A stretch of DNA of 64,000 bases, from positions 558,001 to 622,000 of the forward strand of contig NZ_JAPELY010000003.1 of the NCBI RefSeq assembly GCF_026343295.1. The letters are read 5' to 3'. The position numbers and the translations under genes are program-made. This stretch comes from Streptomyces sp. NBC_00083 (GTDB lineage Bacteria; Actinomycetota; Actinomycetes; Streptomycetales; Streptomycetaceae). Positions 50,406 through 58,411 of the stretch are shown here, piece by piece (the first letter of the stretch is position 1; each line of letters begins with the position of its first letter). The notes below the pieces were generated by a model. The model made no database searches, had not been told where the DNA came from, and worked only from the letters and a program-made list of their open reading frames with translations.

Positions 50406-50936
50406 ATGACCTGCCTCAACCGCCGCGACCTGGGACTGCTCGTGCTGAGGACCGGCACCGGAGCGGTCCTCATGGCGCACGGCGCCCAGAAGCTCTTCGG
50501 CTGTTTCGGCGGTGCCGGGCTCGACGGCACCGCCGCCGCCATGGAGCACATGGGCTTCCGCCCCGGCAAGCAGAGCGCGATCGCCGCCGGTCTCGGCGAG
50601 ATGGGCGGCGGCGCCCTGCTGGCCCTCGGCCTCGCCACCCCCGCCGCAGGTGCCGCCGCGGCCGGAGCCATGGCGGGGGCGGTCTCCGTGCACGCCCCGG
50701 CCGGCTTCTTCGCCCAGGCCGGCGGGTTCGAGTACCCGGCGTTCCTCGGCTTCACCGCCGCCGCGATCGGCCTCGCCGGAGCGGGCCGCTACTCCCTCGA
50801 CCACGCCACGGACCACGTCGTCGACCAGCCCTGGACCGTCGCCCTCGCCTTCCTGGGCAGCGCCGTGGCGGCAGCGGCGGTGGTCGGACGCCGCGCCAAG
50901 GAGCGGGCCAAGCCCGAGGCCGAGCCCTCCGACTGA
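50406..50936 (+). CDS. DoxX-family membrane protein
   Basis: A 176-residue protein with four helices of the DoxX/SURF4 type: RTGTGAVLMAHGAQKLFG at the start, a gap region PGKQSAIAAGLGEMGGG, and GFTAAAIGLAGAGRYSLDH. Some DoxX proteins act in redox stress (SodA-DoxX-SseA complex) or quinone metabolism. GGGAGACGTC leads into the ATG. It follows the M56 gene by 65 bases and may be part of the same transcript. Confidence 0.86.
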   Translation: MTCLNRRDLGLLVLRTGTGAVLMAHGAQKLFGCFGGAGLDGTAAAMEHMGFRPGKQSAIAAGLGEMGGGALLALGLATPAAGAAAAGAMAGAVSVHAPAGFFAQAGGFEYPAFLGFTAAAIGLAGAGRYSLDHATDHVVDQPWTVALAFLGSAVAAAAVVGRRAKERAKPEAEPSD

Positions 50937-51138
50937 ACCGGGCACCGCTGCGGCGGAGCCCGGCACGACGGACCGCGATCCGGAGAGCCCAACAGCCCAT
51001 GCACACGCCCGACTTGTACGTACTCGCGCGGATTGGGCAGGGCCAGCGCCGGGAGGACGAGGTCACCTTCCGCCCCGCCGAGCCCTGTCGGGCGTGTCGC
51101 TGACGGGTCTCGGTCAGGACCGGCCCGAGCCTGGCAGG

Positions 51139-52317
51139 GTGACCGATCCGACGCACGACCCGCAGTTCCTCCGCGACCCCTACCCCGCCTACGCCGCGCT
51201 GCGCGCCGCGTGTCCCGTGCAGCCCCTGGCGACCGGCGCGGGCGCCCGCGCCGGCTACCTGGTCACCGGCTACGCGGAGGCGCGGGAAGCGCTCGCCGAC
51301 CTCCGCCTCTCCAAGGACACGGCGGCGTTCTTCGCGGGCAGGGAGTCACGGCGCCGGCTGCACCCGGCGGTGGCACACACCATGCTGGCCACCGACCCGC
51401 CCCGGCACACCCGGCTGCGCAAGCTGGTGACCAAGGCGTTCACCACCGGGGCCGTCGCCCGGATGCGTCCGTTCATCGCCCGGGTCACCGACGAGCTGCT
51501 CGACCGCCTGCCCACCGGTGAGCAGGTCGATCTCGTCGCCGCCCTCGCGGTCCCGCTGCCCGTCGTCGTGATCTGCGAGCTGCTCGGCGTGCCGGAGGCG
51601 GAGCGGCCCGCCGTTCAGCGCTGGTCCGGCGAGCTGTTCGCCGCGGGCAACCCCGAACTCATCGACGCGGCCTCGCACTCCATGGCGGCGTACATGGCCC
51701 GACTCATCGCGGACAAGCGCTCCCGTCCGGGCCGTTCGCTCCTCGACGACCTCGTCGCGGCACGCGACGGCGACGACCGGCTCAGCGAGGAGGAACTGGT
51801 CTCCCTCGGGGTGCTCCTCCTGATCGCCGGGCACGAGACCACCACCAACTTCCTGGGCAACGCGGTCCTCGCCCTGCTCCGCCACCCCGAGGTCCTCGAC
51901 CACCTGCGCGACGACCTCGACCGCGTGCCGGCCGCCCTCGACGAGCTGCTCCGGTTCGATTCCCCGGTCGGCACGGCGACCTTCCGGTACGCGACCGAGG
52001 ACCTCACCCTGGGCGGCGTCGGGATCCCGGCGGGGGCCCCGGTGACCGTCGCCCTCGGCGCGGCCAACCGGGACCCGGAGCGATTCCCCTCGCCGGACCG
52101 GCTCACCCCGGACCGGGACGCCGCGGCCCACCTCGCCTTCGGACACGGCATCCACCGATGCGTCGGCGCCCCACTGGCCAGGGCGGAGGCCGAGATCGTG
52201 CTGCGGGCGCTCCTCACCCGCTTCCCCCGTCTCCGTCTCGCCGTACCGCCCGGCCAACTCCAGTGGCGCCACACCCGGTTGGTCCGCGGCCTGACGACGC
52301 TGCCCGTCCTGACCTAG
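51139..52317 (+). CDS. Cytochrome P450
   Basis: A 392-residue P450 (CYP105/107-like by general layout). Helix I LLLIAGHETTTNFLGNAV with AGHETT, ExxR in DELLRFDSPVG, and haem loop FGHGIHRCVGAPLA. Start GTG at 51139, with AGG nearby; no strong ribosome site. No ferredoxin gene beside it. Substrate unknown. The stop shares a CTAG with the stop of the convergent NTF2-like gene. Confidence 0.88.
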   Translation: MTDPTHDPQFLRDPYPAYAALRAACPVQPLATGAGARAGYLVTGYAEAREALADLRLSKDTAAFFAGRESRRRLHPAVAHTMLATDPPRHTRLRKLVTKAFTTGAVARMRPFIARVTDELLDRLPTGEQVDLVAALAVPLPVVVICELLGVPEAERPAVQRWSGELFAAGNPELIDAASHSMAAYMARLIADKRSRPGRSLLDDLVAARDGDDRLSEEELVSLGVLLLIAGHETTTNFLGNAVLALLRHPEVLDHLRDDLDRVPAALDELLRFDSPVGTATFRYATEDLTLGGVGIPAGAPVTVALGAANRDPERFPSPDRLTPDRDAAAHLAFGHGIHRCVGAPLARAEAEIVLRALLTRFPRLRLAVPPGQLQWRHTRLVRGLTTLPVLT

Positions 52318-52769
52318 CGGCGGGTCCGCGGGTCGGCGGGTGCCGGGAGCGGGCCGGGGTCCGCGGCCGGTCCCTCGGTCAGCGCGTCACCATGCCGGTG
52401 GGCCACGCGCCACGCGCCGTTCTCCCTGCGGTACACCTGGGTCGCCCGCAGGGTGTAGACGCCCGGCTTGCCGTCCATGGTCACGGAGACGTGCTCGTAG
52501 CCGGCCGTGTACGCCATGTCTCCCACCACGTCGCACGACTGCAGCTCGAACACGAGCGAGGTGCAGTCGGAGAACCGCGCGCCCAGCGCCACGAAGAGTT
52601 CACCGACCGCTTCCTGGCCGAAGACGTTGCGCCACGCACCCAGGACGCTCACGGGTTCGTTGCGCGACCAGAGCGCCCGGCGCGGACCCGGGTCCCCGTT
52701 GTGCAGCGCGATCTCCGCGTCGTGCAACTCGGTGTTGACCCACGCGAGGAACGCGTCACGTTCGGTCAT
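52314..52769 (-). CDS. NTF2-like/SnoaL-like protein
   Basis: A 151-residue cone-shaped NTF2 fold: a helical start (DAFLAWVNTELHDAEIALHN) and beta strands ending in YRRENGAWRVAHRHGDAL, plus a Pro-rich tail. Members include ketosteroid isomerases, limonene hydrolases and SnoaL cyclases, but no catalytic pair is evident. ATG at 52769. Overlapping stop with P450, on the opposite strand. Confidence 0.83.
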   Translation of the reverse strand: MTERDAFLAWVNTELHDAEIALHNGDPGPRRALWSRNEPVSVLGAWRNVFGQEAVGELFVALGARFSDCTSLVFELQSCDVVGDMAYTAGYEHVSVTMDGKPGVYTLRATQVYRRENGAWRVAHRHGDALTEGPAADPGPLPAPADPRTRR

Positions 52770-52846
52770 GTATTCATCATGCGCCCGCGGGTCGGGGGCC
52801 GCCCACTCGTGACCCCGGTACCCGTAGGGTCGCTCGCCGCACGGTC

Positions 52847-53911
52847 TCAGCCGGTGTGGAGCACGCGGAAACGGGCGGGGTCGGCCGGGTCCCGGTCGGC
52901 GACCTGCACCGGGGCCCAGGCCCACTGCCACACGCCGATGCCGGGCACCCGGGAGAACCGGATCTCACCGCGCGTGCCCTCGACGGCGACATCCGGCCAC
53001 GCGCCGGCCGCGCCGCGGGTGCGCAGGGCGTCGGCGAGCACGAGGATCGCGTCGTACCCCTCGAACGCGACGAAGGACGGCGCCCGGCCCAGGCCGTCGC
53101 GCAGGGCCGACCCGACGCGCCTGCCGAGCGGGGTCGGCCGCTCGGGAAGGTAGCGCAGGAACGGGATCGCGGCACCGTCGGCCCCCAGCAGCTCCGCCCA
53201 TCCGGGCAGCTCCGGCTGTCCGGCAGGAGCGCCGATCAGGAGACCGGCGAGCCGCGGGTCGCGGCGTACGGACGTGACGATCGGGGCGGCCGGCTCCGGG
53301 TGTCCGACCAGCAGCAGGAGCGCGCTCGCCCGGTGCTCGACCAGTGCGGCGCACAGCGCCTCGGGGGAGAGGGCGCTCATGTCGAGCTCGACGACGGTGG
53401 CGCCGTGCGGAGCGAGATGGTCCCGCAGGATGCGGGTGCCGGACGCCCAGTAGAGGCTCGGCTGGGTCGCCACGGCGACGCGGCGGTGGCCCGCGGCGAG
53501 GAGGAAGTCGCCGTAGACGCGCCAGCCGTGGGACTGCGCGGGTGCGAGCCGCGCGACCGAGTCGGTCGGCTGCCCGGTGAGCGCGTCGAGCACCGCCGAC
53601 GAGCAGAGGTAGGGCACGCCGAGGGCGTGGGCCCGCTCGGCGGCGGCCCGTGCGGCGACGCTGTGGAACTCGCCCGTCACCGCGGCGACTTCGAGCCCGG
53701 CGAGTTCCTCCACGGCCGCGGCGGCCCGGTCCGGATCGGCCGCCGTGTCCCGGACCTCCAGCCGTAGCGGTCGCCCCGCGACACCCCCGCTCGCGTTGAC
53801 GTCACGCACCGCCAACTCAAGCCCCGCGAGCAGGTGGTGACCCGCCTCGACCCAGCCGGGCCGGGAGAGCGGAACGAGAGCGCCGATCGTGTGGATCACC
53901 ATGCGGGCCAT
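52847..53911 (-). CDS. Periplasmic-binding-protein-like (Leu/Ile/Val type), no signal peptide
   Basis: A 354-residue two-lobe protein of the type I periplasmic-binding family (TIGALVPLSRPG, GLELAVRDVNASGGVAGRPLRL, CSSAVLDALTGQ). The N-terminus starts directly with the first beta strand, so no signal peptide or lipobox is present. No ABC permease or ATPase lies near. Possibly a cytoplasmic sensor such as AmiC-like negative regulators. ATG at 53911; a TTG at 53938 is possible but adds little. Confidence 0.82.
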   Translation of the reverse strand: MARMVIHTIGALVPLSRPGWVEAGHHLLAGLELAVRDVNASGGVAGRPLRLEVRDTAADPDRAAAAVEELAGLEVAAVTGEFHSVAARAAAERAHALGVPYLCSSAVLDALTGQPTDSVARLAPAQSHGWRVYGDFLLAAGHRRVAVATQPSLYWASGTRILRDHLAPHGATVVELDMSALSPEALCAALVEHRASALLLLVGHPEPAAPIVTSVRRDPRLAGLLIGAPAGQPELPGWAELLGADGAAIPFLRYLPERPTPLGRRVGSALRDGLGRAPSFVAFEGYDAILVLADALRTRGAAGAWPDVAVEGTRGEIRFSRVPGIGVWQWAWAPVQVADRDPADPARFRVLHTG

Positions 53912-53980
53912 TGCACCGCCGCCCGGAGCGCCGAGCAAGGGAATATCGGGAGGCAGCGATGTGACCTCGGTCCGCGTCTG

Positions 53981-54236
53981 CTGACTTCAGGCCTGATCGG
54001 CGAGGCGGACCGGGCGGGCGACGCGGAGTACGGGCGGGCGGTCCGGCGCTTCGTCGCCGAGGAACTGAACCACGCCCGGCTCCTCGCCCGCCTGCCGGCC
54101 GCCGGCGGCCGGCCCGCCCTGGCCGGGCACGGGAGCGACGCGGTCTTCGTACGGCTGCGGCGCCTGCTGGGTCTGCGCTCGGAACTGCTGGTGCTGATGA
54201 CCGCGACCACGGCCGGGCCCTGCGCCGGCTCGATGT
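53981..54236 (+). pseudogene. Remnant of a ferritin-like protein
   Basis: The frame encodes a piece that reads like the middle of a helical di-iron ferritin-like protein (GLIGEADRAGDAEYGRAV, RRFVAEELNHARLLARL with the EExxH pair, and SDAVFVRLRRLLGLRSELLVLM). The start and the second metal-binding half are missing, and the frame runs out soon after. This is recognition of a pattern, not a search result. Confidence 0.4.
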
Positions 54237-54328
54237 GCGGCGCCGCCGGTTCCTGGTGGACGTCATGACCTCGTCCGACGCGGTGGTCTCCGCCGTGCCG
54301 GCACCCCGTTCACCGTCGCCGGAAGGGG

Positions 54329-54351
54329 GTACTCCGCACTCGACGGAGTAC
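54329..54351 (+). promoter_or_regulatory. Perfect inverted repeat upstream of zinc-ribbon gene
   Basis: GTACTCCG (54329-54336) and CGGAGTAC (54344-54351) with a seven-base centre, 19 bases before the ATG. It could be an operator or a hairpin hiding the start. Confidence 0.5.
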
Positions 54352-54370
54352 GAGATCCACGGGAGGCCCC

Positions 54371-54577
54371 ATGGCTGAGCAGACAAGGAACGACACCGGC
54401 AACCGCTTCTGCAAGGCGTGCGGCACGCCGGCCGAGGACGGCAGGCTGTGCAAGCACTGCGGGGCGGCGCTCCGCCTGCCCGCCGACGAGGGGCTGGCCG
54501 ACGACCAGGGCGCCGCGGCCCGGCGCACCTTCGCGGAGCGGGACGACAGCCAGGGGACCGGACAGCCGGGCCAATAA
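54371..54577 (+). CDS. Small zinc-ribbon protein
   Basis: A 68-residue protein with paired Cys motifs FCKACGTP and LCKHCGAAL, the typical zinc ribbon, followed by an acidic tail. GGGAGG lies four bases before the ATG. Role unknown; such proteins often serve as small adaptor or nucleic-acid binding proteins. An inverted repeat sits just upstream. Confidence 0.75.
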   Translation: MAEQTRNDTGNRFCKACGTPAEDGRLCKHCGAALRLPADEGLADDQGAAARRTFAERDDSQGTGQPGQ

Positions 54578-54626
54578 GGGCAGATCCGGCATAGTGAACG
54601 GCGCGCGCGGGGGTACACGGGGCGGC

Positions 54627-54920
54627 ATGGCATCCAAGACCGAACTCGTCGTGTCCCTGCGGGCCGTGCGGCAACTGCGCCAGGTCCGTGCCTTCTACGC
54701 CCTCGGGCTCGCCCTGTGGGCCGCGTCCACCGCCTGGACGGCGTGGCAGTCGCCCGGCAGCCGGCAGATGTGGGTGTCGGTCCTGCTCCTGGCCCTCTTC
54801 AGCGGCCTCCTGGGTCTGGCGTCCCTGTGGCTCCAGCGCCTCCAGGCCGGCGGCTCGTCGCGCGTCGCCCATCACGCCGCCCCGCGCGGGCGCACCGCAC
54901 CGGGCCACGCGCACGCCTGA
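54627..54920 (+). CDS. Small membrane protein
   Basis: A 97-residue protein with two hydrophobic helices (VRAFYALGLALWAASTAW and MWVSVLLLALFSGLLGLASL) and a basic tail. ATG at 54627, with GGGGCGGC just before it; a GTG at 54594 is in frame. No family recognised. It follows the zinc-ribbon gene by 49 bases and may be co-transcribed. Confidence 0.62.
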   Translation: MASKTELVVSLRAVRQLRQVRAFYALGLALWAASTAWTAWQSPGSRQMWVSVLLLALFSGLLGLASLWLQRLQAGGSSRVAHHAAPRGRTAPGHAHA

Positions 54921-55139
54921 ACCCACCTCCGGGCACGTGAACCACCTCCGGGCAGGTGCCCCCGGTCCGGCCACGAGGGGTGTCCCCGGGGCGCGCGGCA
55001 CCGGTACCGGTCGCCGTGCGCCCCGGTCCGGGCCGTGTTACGTCTGGCAGGCCAACCGTCCGTCGTGAAGACGGGCCGTGCCGCACCGGACGGCATCCGC
55101 ATGCCGGCCGTGCCGTGGGGCCTGACCTGGAGGATTGCC

Positions 55140-56609
55140 ATGCCCGAGCTGTTCATCGCCGGCCGGTGGACGGCGGCTGCGGAAGGGCACACGCGGGAGA
55201 TCAGGTGCCCCGCCGACGGCACCCTGGTCGCCCAGGTGGACGAAGCCGGCCCGCAGGACGCGGCCGCCGCCGTCGCCGCCGCCCGCGACGCGTTCGACCG
55301 GGGCCCGTGGCCGCGTACCGCCGTCATGGACCGGGCCGCGCTGCTGCTCCGCGTCGCCGACCTCCTCGTACGCGACCGAGCGGGCTTCGCCCGCGCGGAG
55401 TCGCTCGACACGGGCAAGCGCCTGGTCGAGTCGGAGTACGACATGGACGACATCGCGAACTGCTTCCGCTACTTCGGCAACCTCGTCGCGGCCGGCGGCG
55501 GCGACCGCATCGTCGACACCGGCACGCCCACGGTCGACAGCCGCGTCGTCCACGAGCCGGTCGGGGTCTGCTCCCTGATCACCCCCTGGAACTACCCGCT
55601 GCTGCAGACCGCGTGGAAGGTCGCGCCCGCGCTCGGCGCGGGCAACACGTTCGTCCTCAAGCCGAGCGAGCTGACGCCGCACACCGCCATCATGCTGATG
55701 AGGCTCCTCCAGGAAGCCGGCCTGCCGGACGGCGCGGCCAACCTGGTCCTCGGCTCCGGAGCCGCCGTCGGCGCGCCGCTGACCACGGACGAGCGCGTCG
55801 ATCTGGTCTCCTTCACCGGCGGCCTCGCCACCGGCCGGGGCATCATGGCCGCCGCCGCACCCACCGTGAAGAAGATCGCCCTCGAACTCGGCGGCAAGAA
55901 CCCCAACATCGTCTTCGCCGACGCCGACTTCGACACCGCCGTCGACTACGCGCTCATGGCCGTCTTCCTCCACTCGGGGCAGGTCTGCTCGGCCGGCGCC
56001 CGCCTCCTGGTCGAGGACGAGCTGCACGACCGCTTCGTCGACGAACTCGCCGCACGGGCCGGGCGGATCCGCATGGGCGGCCCCTTCGACGAGCACGCCC
56101 GTACCGGCCCCCTCATCTCGGCCGCGCACCGCGACAAGGTCGAGGCGTACGTCGCCGCGGGTGTCGCCGAAGGGGCCGTCCTGAGGCTCGGCGGCGCCAG
56201 GCCCGACGACCCGGCGCTTGCGAACGGCTTCTACTACCCGCCGACCATCCTCGACGAGTGCACCCCGCAGATGTCCGTCGTGCAGGACGAGTCGTTCGGC
56301 CCGGTGGTGACGGTCGAGCGGTTCCGCGGCGAGGCCGAGGCGCTGGCCCTCGCCAACGACACCGTCTACGGCCTCGCGGGCGCCGTGTGGACGACGGACG
56401 AGGGCCGGGCGCACCGGGTCGCCGCGGGCCTCCGGGTCGGCACGGTCTGGATCAACGACTTCCACCCCTATGTGCCGCAGGCCGAATGGGGCGGCATGAA
56501 GCAGTCCGGAGTCGGCCGCGAACTGGGCCCCGCCGGACTCGCCGAATACACCGAGGCCAAGCACGTCTGGCGCAACACCGCGGCCGAACCGCAGCGCTGG
56601 TTCGACTGA
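55140..56609 (+). CDS. betB: Betaine-aldehyde dehydrogenase-type aldehyde dehydrogenase
   Basis: A 489-residue NAD(P)-dependent aldehyde dehydrogenase. SLITPWNYPLLQTAWKVAPA is the cofactor region; IALELGGKNPNIVFADAD has the general-base Glu; HSGQVCSAGARLLV has the catalytic Cys. With the choline-oxidase-type gene downstream it likely makes glycine betaine from betaine aldehyde. GGAGG six bases before the ATG. Codon use matches neighbours. Confidence 0.88.
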   Translation: MPELFIAGRWTAAAEGHTREIRCPADGTLVAQVDEAGPQDAAAAVAAARDAFDRGPWPRTAVMDRAALLLRVADLLVRDRAGFARAESLDTGKRLVESEYDMDDIANCFRYFGNLVAAGGGDRIVDTGTPTVDSRVVHEPVGVCSLITPWNYPLLQTAWKVAPALGAGNTFVLKPSELTPHTAIMLMRLLQEAGLPDGAANLVLGSGAAVGAPLTTDERVDLVSFTGGLATGRGIMAAAAPTVKKIALELGGKNPNIVFADADFDTAVDYALMAVFLHSGQVCSAGARLLVEDELHDRFVDELAARAGRIRMGGPFDEHARTGPLISAAHRDKVEAYVAAGVAEGAVLRLGGARPDDPALANGFYYPPTILDECTPQMSVVQDESFGPVVTVERFRGEAEALALANDTVYGLAGAVWTTDEGRAHRVAAGLRVGTVWINDFHPYVPQAEWGGMKQSGVGRELGPAGLAEYTEAKHVWRNTAAEPQRWFD

Positions 56610-56740
56610 CCACGGCGCCGGCCCGGCCGGCCCGCCCCATGACCTCGGCGCCGGCCCCGGCCGGCCACCCCCAGGGTCCGACCACCCACCATCTGCCACC
56701 GCGCTGTGCCCCCTGCCCGTACGCAACGAGGAGACCCGTC

Positions 56741-58324
56741 ATGGCGGACAGCCCGCCCGGACCGGACCAACCGGGACCGGACCAACCGGCCAACCACGCG
56801 TCCTCCGACCAGGACGCGGCCCTCACCGAGCTCGGCTACAAGCCCGGCCTCAAGCGGACGCTCGGCAACTTCCACACCTTCGCGGCCGGCATCAGCTACA
56901 TCTCCATCCTGACCGGCACCTTCCAGCTGTTCTACTTCGGCGTCAGCTTCGGCGGACCCGCCTACTGGTGGTCCTGGCCGATGGTCTTCCTCGGCCAGCT
57001 GATGGTGGCCCTGTGCTTCTGCGAACTCGCCGCCCGCTTCCCCGTCGCCGGGTCCGTCTACAACTGGTCGAAGCATTCCGGCGGCCCCCACGTCGGCTGG
57101 CTCGCGGGCTGGATGATGACGGTCGCGACGATGGTGTCGCTCGCCGCCGTGGCCCTCGCCTACCAGCTGACGCTCCCTCAGATCTCCAGCTTCTTCCAGG
57201 TCATCGGCGACGGCACGGGCAAGTACGACAAGGCCGCCAACGCGGTGCTGCTCGGCACGATCCTGATCCTCTTCACCACCCTCGTGAACGCCTTCGGTGT
57301 CAAGCTGATGGCCACCATCAACTCGGCGGGCGTCTTCATCGAACTCGTCGCGGCCGTCGTCCTCGTCATCCTGCTCGCCGCACACATCACCCGCGGCCCG
57401 AGCGCCATCGTGCAGACCGAGGGCTACGGGCAGGGGCAGTCGCTCGGCTACCTCGGCGCGTTCCTGACCGCCTCGCTCGCGTCGGCGTACGTCATGTACG
57501 GCTTCGACACGGCCTCCTCGCTCGGCGAGGAGTCCATCGACCCCGCACGCAACGCACCGCGCGCCATCCTGCGCGCCCTCGTCGCCTCCTTCCTCCTCGG
57601 CGGCCTGATCCTGCTGTTCGCGCTGCTCGCCGCCCCGGACCTGCACGCGAAAGAGCTGTCCGTGGACGGCCTGCAGTACGTGGTGAAGGCCGCCCTCGGC
57701 CACACCATCGGCGTGGTCGTGCTGTGGTGCGTCGTCATCGCCATCACGGTGTGCGCGCTCTCCGTACAGACGGCGGGACTGCGCCTCGCGTTCGCGATGG
57801 CCCGCGACAACAACCTGCCGGGCGGCTCGAAACTCGCGCGGCTCAGCCCCCGGTTCCAGACCCCCGTGCTCGCCACGTGTCTGATCGGGATCGTGGCCAT
57901 CGTCATCCTGGTCGTCAACATCAACCAGCCGCAGATCTTCTCCGTGGTCACCAGCATCGCCATCGTGATGATCTACATCGCCTATCTGCTGGTGACGCTC
58001 CCGCTGCTGATCCAGCGGCTGCGCGGCCGCTGGACGACGTCCCCCGGCCGCTTCTCGCTCGGCCGCCTCGGCATCCCCATCAACATCCTGGCCGTGGTGT
58101 GGGGCGCCGCCATGACCGTCAACCTGCTGTGGCCGCGCGCCGCCGTCTACAACGCGACCGGGCCGCAGCACTGGTACCTGCGCTGGGGCGGCGTCCTGTT
58201 CGTCGGCGTCGTCGGGATCGGCGGCTTCCTCTACTACTGGTTCGTCCAGCGCAAGCAGACCGGAGTACTCGCCGAGCACTCCGCCGGAGGCCCCTCGGAA
58301 CCCATGGCCCACGGCGCACCGTAG
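56741..58324 (+). CDS. APC-family amino acid/choline permease
   Basis: A 527-residue permease with about twelve helices. The opening ELGYKPGLKRTLGNFHTFA and AGISYISILTGTFQLF match the ACT/BAT amino acid-choline-type APC branch. The gene lies between the betaine-aldehyde dehydrogenase and choline-oxidase genes, so choline uptake is likely. GAGGAG precedes the ATG. Long polar tails at both ends. Confidence 0.85.
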   Translation: MADSPPGPDQPGPDQPANHASSDQDAALTELGYKPGLKRTLGNFHTFAAGISYISILTGTFQLFYFGVSFGGPAYWWSWPMVFLGQLMVALCFCELAARFPVAGSVYNWSKHSGGPHVGWLAGWMMTVATMVSLAAVALAYQLTLPQISSFFQVIGDGTGKYDKAANAVLLGTILILFTTLVNAFGVKLMATINSAGVFIELVAAVVLVILLAAHITRGPSAIVQTEGYGQGQSLGYLGAFLTASLASAYVMYGFDTASSLGEESIDPARNAPRAILRALVASFLLGGLILLFALLAAPDLHAKELSVDGLQYVVKAALGHTIGVVVLWCVVIAITVCALSVQTAGLRLAFAMARDNNLPGGSKLARLSPRFQTPVLATCLIGIVAIVILVVNINQPQIFSVVTSIAIVMIYIAYLLVTLPLLIQRLRGRWTTSPGRFSLGRLGIPINILAVVWGAAMTVNLLWPRAAVYNATGPQHWYLRWGGVLFVGVVGIGGFLYYWFVQRKQTGVLAEHSAGGPSEPMAHGAP

Positions 58325-58411
58325 GAGCACACCCACCGGGGATACGCAGCCCGACCCACGACCCACGACCGAGAACCCACGACCCAGGCTTACGCAGGCG
58401 AAGGAGCAGAC

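Larger units (their letters stand above)
53912..54370. other. Intergenic region with a decayed gene
   Basis: About 460 bases. It contains the ferritin-like remnant (53981-54236) and, just upstream of the zinc-ribbon gene, a perfect inverted repeat (54329-54351). No intact gene. Confidence 0.45.
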
